Positions 5,103 to 9,229 of a stretch of DNA of 9,229 bases are shown one piece after another (the first letter of the stretch is position 1; the number at the start of each line of letters is the position of its first letter). The stretch covers positions 1-9,229 of the forward strand of contig DASQDR010000132.1 of the NCBI GenBank assembly GCA_035634055.1, written 5' to 3'. The notes beneath the pieces are model-generated. The model worked only from the letters and a program-made list of their open reading frames with translations. It made no database searches and was not told the DNA's origin. The stretch comes from JAICTV01 sp035634055 (GTDB lineage: Bacteria > Planctomycetota > Phycisphaerae > Tepidisphaerales > Tepidisphaeraceae). The translations under genes were made by a program, and so were the position numbers.

Positions 5103-8100
5103 ATGCTCGGTAAGACGGGCCAATCTTCCGCCGTTGGCTCCCGCTTGATTGCCGGGCTCGCCTCGCGTCTCACCGACCGTTTAGCCTCAGGATTTATGAC
5201 GAAGAAGAACACCCTCTCGCCCCGGACGCACCGCACCCTCGCCGCCGCCATCGAGCCGCTGGAGGCCCGGCGGTTCTTTGACGCCGTCTCCGTTGGCGTC
5301 GATCCCGCCCAGACCTTCCAGACAATCGACGGCATGGGCGCGGCCATGATCCCGTGGGAGACGCGCCCGGAGTACAACGACCCCGCCTTCTTCGACAAGA
5401 TCGTCAACGATCTCGGCGCGACCATGGCCCGCGCGTCGCTGCTGCCCATGGCGGAGGTGAAGAACGACAACAACGACCCCAACTCCTTCAACTGGGCCGG
5501 CTTCGACGCCTCGGCGGTCGGGCGGCCCTTCGCCTTCTTCAAGGCGATGCAGGACCGCGGCGTCAACAAGTTCCTCAGCACCGTCTGGACCGCCCCGAAC
5601 TGGATGAAGACCAACCGCATCTTCACCGACGGCGGCACGCTGCGCCCGGACATGTACGGCGAGTACGCCGAGTACCTCTCGGCCGTCTCGCAGCTCGCCA
5701 AGAGCAGCTACGGCGTGAACCTGTCGGCCATCTCGGTGCAGAACGAGCCGTACTTCGTCGAGCCGTACGAATCGACCACCTACGACAAGAACCAGCTTCG
5801 CGAAGCGGTCCGCGCCATTGGCCGCAAGTTCAAGAACGACGGCGTGACCACCAAGCTAATCGTGCCGGAAGACCTCAACTTCGAGGACCGCATCGGCTGG
5901 TACGTCAGCGGCTTGATGAACGATCCGGAAACCAAGAACTACATCGGCGGCTTCGCCGGGCACGCGCTGACCACGCACTGGCCCGAGGTGCGCGACCTGC
6001 TCGCGCCGTACGGCAAGCCCTATTGGATGACCGAAACCTCCGGCAACTCCAACACCTGGGAAGGTGCGATGGGGATGGCCAACGGCATCGTGAACGCGCT
6101 CGGCCTGGGCAACAGCTCGGCCTACCTCTACTGGCAGTTCTCCGAGAAGGCGGGCAACGAGAAGTTCGCCCTGATGAGCGAGGGCAAGGAGACGCCGAAG
6201 TACCACGCGGCCAAGCAGTTCTACCGTTACATCCGCCCGGGGATGGTGCACGTCGGGGCGACCAGCTCGCTGGAGGACACGCTGCGCGCCCTGAGCTTCA
6301 AGGATCCCAAGACCGGCGCGATGACGCACGTGATCCTCAACCGCGCCGGCAGCGCGCACGACGTGACGTTCAACCTCTCGGGCGCGGGGCTGCCCGGGAG
6401 CTACAAGGTGTTCCAGTCGTCCGCGACGCAGCAGTTCGCGTCGCTCGGCAACATCGCCGGCGGGTCCGGCTTCTCCATCACCGTGCCGGGGATGAGCATC
6501 ACCACCATCACCAGCATGCCGGAGCTGACGCCCAAGACGCCCGGCACGGCCGTGCCGACCACCGCGAAGGTGGTCAAGACCCACGACTACGTCACCAGCA
6601 ACAGCTTCTTCCGCAACTCGCTCAAGGGGTACGACGACTCGCTGGCGATCCAGGTTGCCAACGGCGCCGACGTGAACCAGGTGGCCCCCGATGGGCAGAC
6701 GCCGCTCATCGCCGCGGCGGGCAGCGTCCACGGCGGGTCGATCACCACGCTCCAGCGACTGCTGTTCAACGGCGCCAACGTGAACGCCAAGGACAACCTC
6801 GGCCGCACCGCGCTGCACGCCGCGGCCGCAACCACGTTCGAGAAGTACGGCGCGCCGCACACGATCGAGGTCGACAAGATCGCCGCGCTGCTCAACGCCG
6901 GCGCGGACGTGAACGCCAAAGACAACGACGGCCGCACGGCACTCATCTGGGCGTCGATGGTCGGCAATTTGTTCAACAAGTACACGCAGGACACGACCAT
7001 CGTCGACCTGCTGCTGTCGCGCGGGGCCGACCCGAACATCCGCGGCAACGACGGCCGAAACGCGCTCGACTGGGCCAACCTGATGGGCTACGACCGCATC
7101 GCCGACAAGCTGGTCGCCGCCATGGGCAGCGACACGACCAAGCCGACCGCCGACGTGGTGGACGTGACGCCCGACCCGCGGGCGGCCAGCGTCCACGAGG
7201 TGGCCATCAAGTTCTCCGAGCGCATCCAGGGCTTTGACCTGGCGGACGTGGTGCTGACGCGCAACGGCGCGACCATCGGGTGGAACACCGGCGTCACGCT
7301 GAGCACCACCGACGACATCACCTTCAAGGTCGTCGGCCTCGGTGGCTACACCGCCGCCGCGGGAAACTACGTGCTGAGCATAAAGGGCTCGGGCACCGGC
7401 ATCACCGACATATCCGGCAACGCGCTGGCCGCCGGCGCGAACGACGCCTGGACCAACGGCACCAATCCGCCGCCCCCGCCCCCGCCCGGGCAGACGCCGT
7501 TCAAGGGGACGCCGTTCGCGGTCAGCAAGTCCGTCGCCGCGACCATCCAGGCCGAAGACTTCGACAACGGCGGCGAGGGCGTGGCGTTCCACGACCTGGA
7601 CGCCGTCAATTCCGGCGGCGCCTACCGCACCACCGGCGTGGACGTGCAGGCCACCACCGACACCGGCGGCGGCTTCAACGTCGCCTACGTGAAGGCGGGC
7701 GAGTGGCTCGAGTACACGATTAACGTCGTGGACGCCGGCGCCTACACGTTCGGATTCCGCGCCGCCTCCACCGGCAGCAACGCCAAGTTCCACGCCGAGA
7801 TCGACGGCGCCAACGTGACCGGCGCGATGACGGTGCCCAACACCGGCGGGTTCCAGAAGTTCCAGACCGTCAGCAAAACCGGCGTGAACCTGACGGCCGG
7901 GAAGCACATCCTGCGGCTGGCGTTCGACGCCGCCGGCACCAACGGCTCGGTCGGGAACTTCAACCACATCACGATCGGCCAGCAGACGACGCCGCCACCG
8001 CCACCCCCGCCGCCGGCACAGACACCGTTCAAGACGTTCAACATCGGCGCCACCGCCGCTACGATCCAGGCGGAGGACTTCGACAACGGCGGGCAGGGCG

Positions 8101-8510
8101 TCGCCTACCACGACCTCACCGCCGGCAACACCGGCGGCGCCTACCGCACCAACGTCGGGCCCGACATCGAACTCACCGGCGACATCGGCGGCGGACACCA
8201 CGTTGGCTACACCGCCCCCGGCGAGTGGCTCGAGTACACCATCAACGTCGCCACCACCGGCACCTACCGCTTCGACTTCCGCGTCAGCTCCAAGGGCCTC
8301 GGCGGGAAATTCAAGGCGCTGGTGAACGGCGCAGACAAGACCGGCGCCCTCCAGGTCCCCGACACCAAGGCGTGGAACACCTTCGGCACCGTCACCAAGA
8401 CCGGCGTCGCCCTCTCCGCCGGCAAGCACGTCCTCCGCCTACAGTTCGACTCCGCCGGCGCCAGCGGCTTCGCGGGGAACTTCAACTGGATCAAGGTGAC
8501 CAAGATGTAG
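5103..8510 (+). CDS. Secreted modular GH30 glycoside hydrolase with ankyrin repeats, Ig-like domain and two CBM6 modules
   Basis: This 1135-residue exported protein probably acts on an extracellular polysaccharide. Residues 1-62 form an atypical export region with IEPLEARRFF (50-59), a variant of the planctomycete LEPR-XLL motif. GH30 covers about 65-472: TFQTIDGMGAAM (71-82), STVWTAPNWMK (159-169), the acid/base E215 in SVQNEP and the nucleophile E311 in MTETSG, ending in a beta-rich side domain. Ankyrin repeats follow at about 498-674, with GADVN-, GRTALHAAA- and GADPNIRGNDG-type units. Residues 677-785 form an Ig-like domain of the Big_5/SwmB type. Polyproline linkers at 789-795 and 964-971 flank two CBM6 modules (about 813-958 and 986-1134), each with IQAEDFDNGG and GEWLEYTINV. 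Both catalytic glutamates are intact, so activity is expected. GH30 includes beta-glucosidases, xylanases, glucuronoxylanases and beta-1,6-glucanases; I cannot fix the subfamily. No anchor or exosortase signal is seen at the C-terminus. Confidence 0.88.
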   Translation: MLGKTGQSSAVGSRLIAGLASRLTDRLASGFMTKKNTLSPRTHRTLAAAIEPLEARRFFDAVSVGVDPAQTFQTIDGMGAAMIPWETRPEYNDPAFFDKIVNDLGATMARASLLPMAEVKNDNNDPNSFNWAGFDASAVGRPFAFFKAMQDRGVNKFLSTVWTAPNWMKTNRIFTDGGTLRPDMYGEYAEYLSAVSQLAKSSYGVNLSAISVQNEPYFVEPYESTTYDKNQLREAVRAIGRKFKNDGVTTKLIVPEDLNFEDRIGWYVSGLMNDPETKNYIGGFAGHALTTHWPEVRDLLAPYGKPYWMTETSGNSNTWEGAMGMANGIVNALGLGNSSAYLYWQFSEKAGNEKFALMSEGKETPKYHAAKQFYRYIRPGMVHVGATSSLEDTLRALSFKDPKTGAMTHVILNRAGSAHDVTFNLSGAGLPGSYKVFQSSATQQFASLGNIAGGSGFSITVPGMSITTITSMPELTPKTPGTAVPTTAKVVKTHDYVTSNSFFRNSLKGYDDSLAIQVANGADVNQVAPDGQTPLIAAAGSVHGGSITTLQRLLFNGANVNAKDNLGRTALHAAAATTFEKYGAPHTIEVDKIAALLNAGADVNAKDNDGRTALIWASMVGNLFNKYTQDTTIVDLLLSRGADPNIRGNDGRNALDWANLMGYDRIADKLVAAMGSDTTKPTADVVDVTPDPRAASVHEVAIKFSERIQGFDLADVVLTRNGATIGWNTGVTLSTTDDITFKVVGLGGYTAAAGNYVLSIKGSGTGITDISGNALAAGANDAWTNGTNPPPPPPPGQTPFKGTPFAVSKSVAATIQAEDFDNGGEGVAFHDLDAVNSGGAYRTTGVDVQATTDTGGGFNVAYVKAGEWLEYTINVVDAGAYTFGFRAASTGSNAKFHAEIDGANVTGAMTVPNTGGFQKFQTVSKTGVNLTAGKHILRLAFDAAGTNGSVGNFNHITIGQQTTPPPPPPPPAQTPFKTFNIGATAATIQAEDFDNGGQGVAYHDLTAGNTGGAYRTNVGPDIELTGDIGGGHHVGYTAPGEWLEYTINVATTGTYRFDFRVSSKGLGGKFKALVNGADKTGALQVPDTKAWNTFGTVTKTGVALSAGKHVLRLQFDSAGASGFAGNFNWIKVTKM
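6594..7124 (+). other. Ankyrin repeat block inside the GH30 protein
   Basis: This encodes residues 498-674 of the GH30 protein. Four units can be seen, with conserved loops GADVNQVAPDGQTPL (521-535), GANVNAKDNLGRTAL (557-571), GADVNAKDNDGRTAL (600-614) and GADPNIRGNDGRNAL (641-655), each followed by a helix pair, plus a capping helix at 664-674. The longer inter-helix insertions, rich in Y, T and D (about 578-588 and 622-632), are unlike the compact eukaryotic-type repeat. Confidence 0.85.
7539..8504 (+). repeat. Tandem duplication of the CBM6-encoding segment
   Basis: Two CBM6-coding copies (7539-7976 and 8058-8504) lie about 520 bp apart. They share near-identical stretches, including an exact 20-nt match (GGCGAGTGGCTCGAGTACAC) at 7698-7717 and 8220-8239. 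Each is preceded by a proline-rich linker and a TPFK segment, so linker and module were probably duplicated together. Confidence 0.8.
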
Positions 8511-8543
8511 GGCGCAAGCGGCGTCAAATTCACGAGCAGCGGA

Positions 8544-8575
8544 AACGGAGGAACAGGCTGCCCTGTTCCTCCGTT
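8544..8575 (+). terminator. Perfect 14-bp hairpin after the GH30 gene
   Basis: AACGGAGGAACAGG (8544-8557) pairs perfectly with CCTGTTCCTCCGTT (8562-8575) around the tetraloop CTGC, 33 nt after the stop codon. No run of Ts follows, so it resembles an I-shaped or U-less terminator or a stabilising 3' structure. The symmetry would also serve minus-strand transcripts arriving from the CRISPR side. Confidence 0.6.
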
Positions 8576-8606
8576 ATCGCGTTGTTCCAAGGCGGGATCG
8601 TGCGCC

Positions 8607-8762
8607 ATGGCCGACCGCAATGGGTTTCAATCCGCGCCCCTGCGTGAGGGGCGACGCCCCGACCGCCGGCACTTCAGCCGGGCCAAGGGTTTCAATCGTC
8701 GCCCCTGCGTGAGGGGCGACAGCTGCTGCCGCCGATGATACGGGATGGCAGACCGAAATGGG
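8607..8762 (+). repeat. 18-bp imperfect direct repeats flanking the mini-CRISPR
   Basis: ATGGCCGACCGCAATGGG (8607-8624) and ATGGCAGACCGAAATGGG (8745-8762) match at 16 of 18 bases. The first copy runs into the start of the first CRISPR repeat; the second lies 24 nt beyond the last repeat. They are not CRISPR repeats themselves. They could be a trace of insertion or local duplication. Confidence 0.5.
8622..8720 (-). CRISPR. Two-repeat, one-spacer CRISPR mini-array, type I-C-like repeat
   Basis: Two 34-nt copies at 8622-8655 and 8687-8720 differ at only two bases and enclose a unique 31-nt segment, a 65-nt period. On the minus strand the copy at 8622-8655 begins GTCGCCCCTCACGC and ends GCGGATTGAAACCC, the form of type I-C (subtype C) repeats with the terminal ATTGAAAC tag. 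Counting a 32-nt repeat gives a 33-nt spacer, normal for I-C. The stem GTCGCCCCT/AGGGGCGAC is perfect over 9 bp in the copy at 8687-8720 and shorter in the other. No further repeat is seen at plus or minus 65 nt, and no cas gene is in the window. The tag sets transcription leftward, which would place a leader in the less GC-rich 8721-8808. Confidence 0.75.
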
Positions 8763-8808
8763 AAGGAATTGTTTGACGGCAACGATACCCCGCGATACTG
8801 TGCTGCCG

Positions 8809-9084
8809 TTATGCAGCGTGTTCGGACACCTGAAGAACCCGGAATGGTTGAAGGTCGCGGGAGCGATTGAGCCCGTCAGGTAGTTCGACGAGAAAGGTGG
8901 TCAGCTGACGGTCCACGACAAGATTGATGGTTCCAATCCCGGCAACCGCGTCGCACGGGGTCTTCAGGGCCAGGCCGAAAGGACCGAACGAGGCCAGCGG
9001 ATGCGGGATACCGTCCAAGACGAGATCCGCGGAAATGTCTGGTGAGTAACCGCCGACATCGGGGGAACTGGGACGGCTGTTCAT
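8809..9084 (-). CDS. Small conserved-type hypothetical protein
   Basis: This 91-residue protein has no known function. From about residue 16 it reads as a compact beta-rich fold: DISADLVLDG (16-25), PLASFGPFGLAL (29-40), GTINLVVDR (51-59) and TFLVELPDGL (63-72). This resembles, from memory, short planctomycete hypothetical proteins with a LVVDG...LPDGL pattern, but I cannot name the family. No signal peptide, membrane segment or catalytic motif is evident. The ATG at 9084 is preferred over a TTG at 9195, because the extra 37 residues would lie antisense to the start of the kinase-like gene and look unnatural. Its start overlaps that of the divergent kinase-like gene by two bases. Codon choice is less GC-biased than in the genes before 8510. 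It ends 88 nt from the mini-CRISPR. Confidence 0.5.
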   Translation of the reverse strand: MNSRPSSPDVGGYSPDISADLVLDGIPHPLASFGPFGLALKTPCDAVAGIGTINLVVDRQLTTFLVELPDGLNRSRDLQPFRVLQVSEHAA

Positions 9085-9229
9085 GGAAACACCGCTACCT
9101 GTGGCCAATCGCGCGCAGCAGTACGCGCGCAGCCAATGTCTTTCTCTGTTGGGCGTCCTCGGGCACGGCAAGGACGGCCAAGTGTGGTACGCCAACCGCC
9201 CGTCGGCGGTGAAGGTTCACGTCGTCCAC
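9083..9229 (+). CDS. N-terminus of a protein-kinase-like protein (partial, runs off the window)
   Basis: Forty-nine codons are open to the end of the window. The sequence contains a glycine-rich nucleotide-binding loop, LGHGKDGQVW (26-35, G27-x-G29-x-x-G32 then V34), followed by SAVKVH (41-46), where K44 matches the invariant ATP-binding lysine of protein kinases. The short GKDG loop and AVKVH strand recall atypical, small bacterial Ser/Thr kinase-like or aminoglycoside-phosphotransferase-like proteins rather than the large Hanks-type kinases with transmembrane anchors. The catalytic loop and DFG motif would lie beyond the window, so activity cannot be judged. The ATG at 9083 is the first start after an in-frame stop at 9047; GTG at 9101 is an alternative. 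GGGA (9070-9073) is a possible weak Shine-Dalgarno. Confidence 0.55.
   Translation, partial: METPLPVANRAQQYARSQCLSLLGVLGHGKDGQVWYANRPSAVKVHVVH

Noticed and set aside
5856..8429. An 857-codon open frame on the minus strand opposite the GH30 gene
   Set aside because: Its product is a low-complexity V/G/R/A-rich string with no motif. It mirrors the GC-biased codons of the plus-strand gene, whose domains and catalytic residues are clear.
9085..9195. N-terminal extension of the minus-strand 91-residue gene to a TTG at 9195
   Set aside because: The added residues are rich in C, W, R and P, look unlike a natural N-terminus, and are antisense to the kinase-like coding start.
9095..9229. A 44-codon minus-strand frame ending in TAG at 9095 as the C-terminus of an upstream gene
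   Set aside because: It lies opposite the kinase-like start, whose glycine loop and AVK lysine are far more specific; the minus reading has no recognisable feature.

Overview
The window is GC-rich, densely coding DNA, most likely from a planctomycete, possibly of the Phycisphaerae/Tepidisphaerales type. The lineage call is an inference from three things: an LEPR-XLL-like N-terminal motif on a large secreted protein, a VPLPA-type C-terminal sorting signal on a small exported protein, and the general style of the large modular carbohydrate-active enzyme. No rRNA or tRNA is present to confirm it.

Layout. Positions 44-4925 carry five plus-strand genes with short spacers: a TIM-barrel sugar phosphate isomerase/epimerase-like enzyme, an exported BP74-like protein with a VPLPA-type anchor, a DUF6036/AbiEii-like nucleotidyltransferase, diaminopimelate decarboxylase (LysA), and a creatininase-family metal hydrolase. 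They look like separately started genes rather than one pathway operon. Three of them (44, 1772, 4146) have a TANNNT hexamer exactly 7 nt before the ATG and no Shine-Dalgarno sequence, the signature expected of leaderless transcripts. The exported-protein gene (1085) and the large GH30 gene (5103) instead have leaders with Shine-Dalgarno sites. A 161-bp element with imperfect inverted termini and internal 17-bp tandem repeats fills the gap between lysA and the creatininase-family gene.

Positions 5103-8510 encode a 1135-residue secreted modular protein: LEPR-XLL-like export region, GH30 glycoside hydrolase, ankyrin repeats, an Ig-like/Big_5-like domain, and two CBM6 modules joined by polyproline linkers. 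Ankyrin repeats inside an exported glycoside hydrolase are the strangest architecture here. A perfect 14-bp hairpin follows the gene.

From about 8515 to the end the character changes: lower GC and less biased codon choice. This part holds a two-repeat, one-spacer CRISPR mini-array of type I-C-like repeat sequence with no cas genes in view, a short minus-strand hypothetical gene, and the start of a plus-strand protein-kinase-like gene running off the window. The start codons of the last two overlap within one CATG palindrome. This end looks like the edge of an accessory region. No complete new system can be demonstrated; the best leads are the GH30-ankyrin chimera, the orphan mini-CRISPR, the head-to-head kinase pair and the leaderless-promoter pattern.
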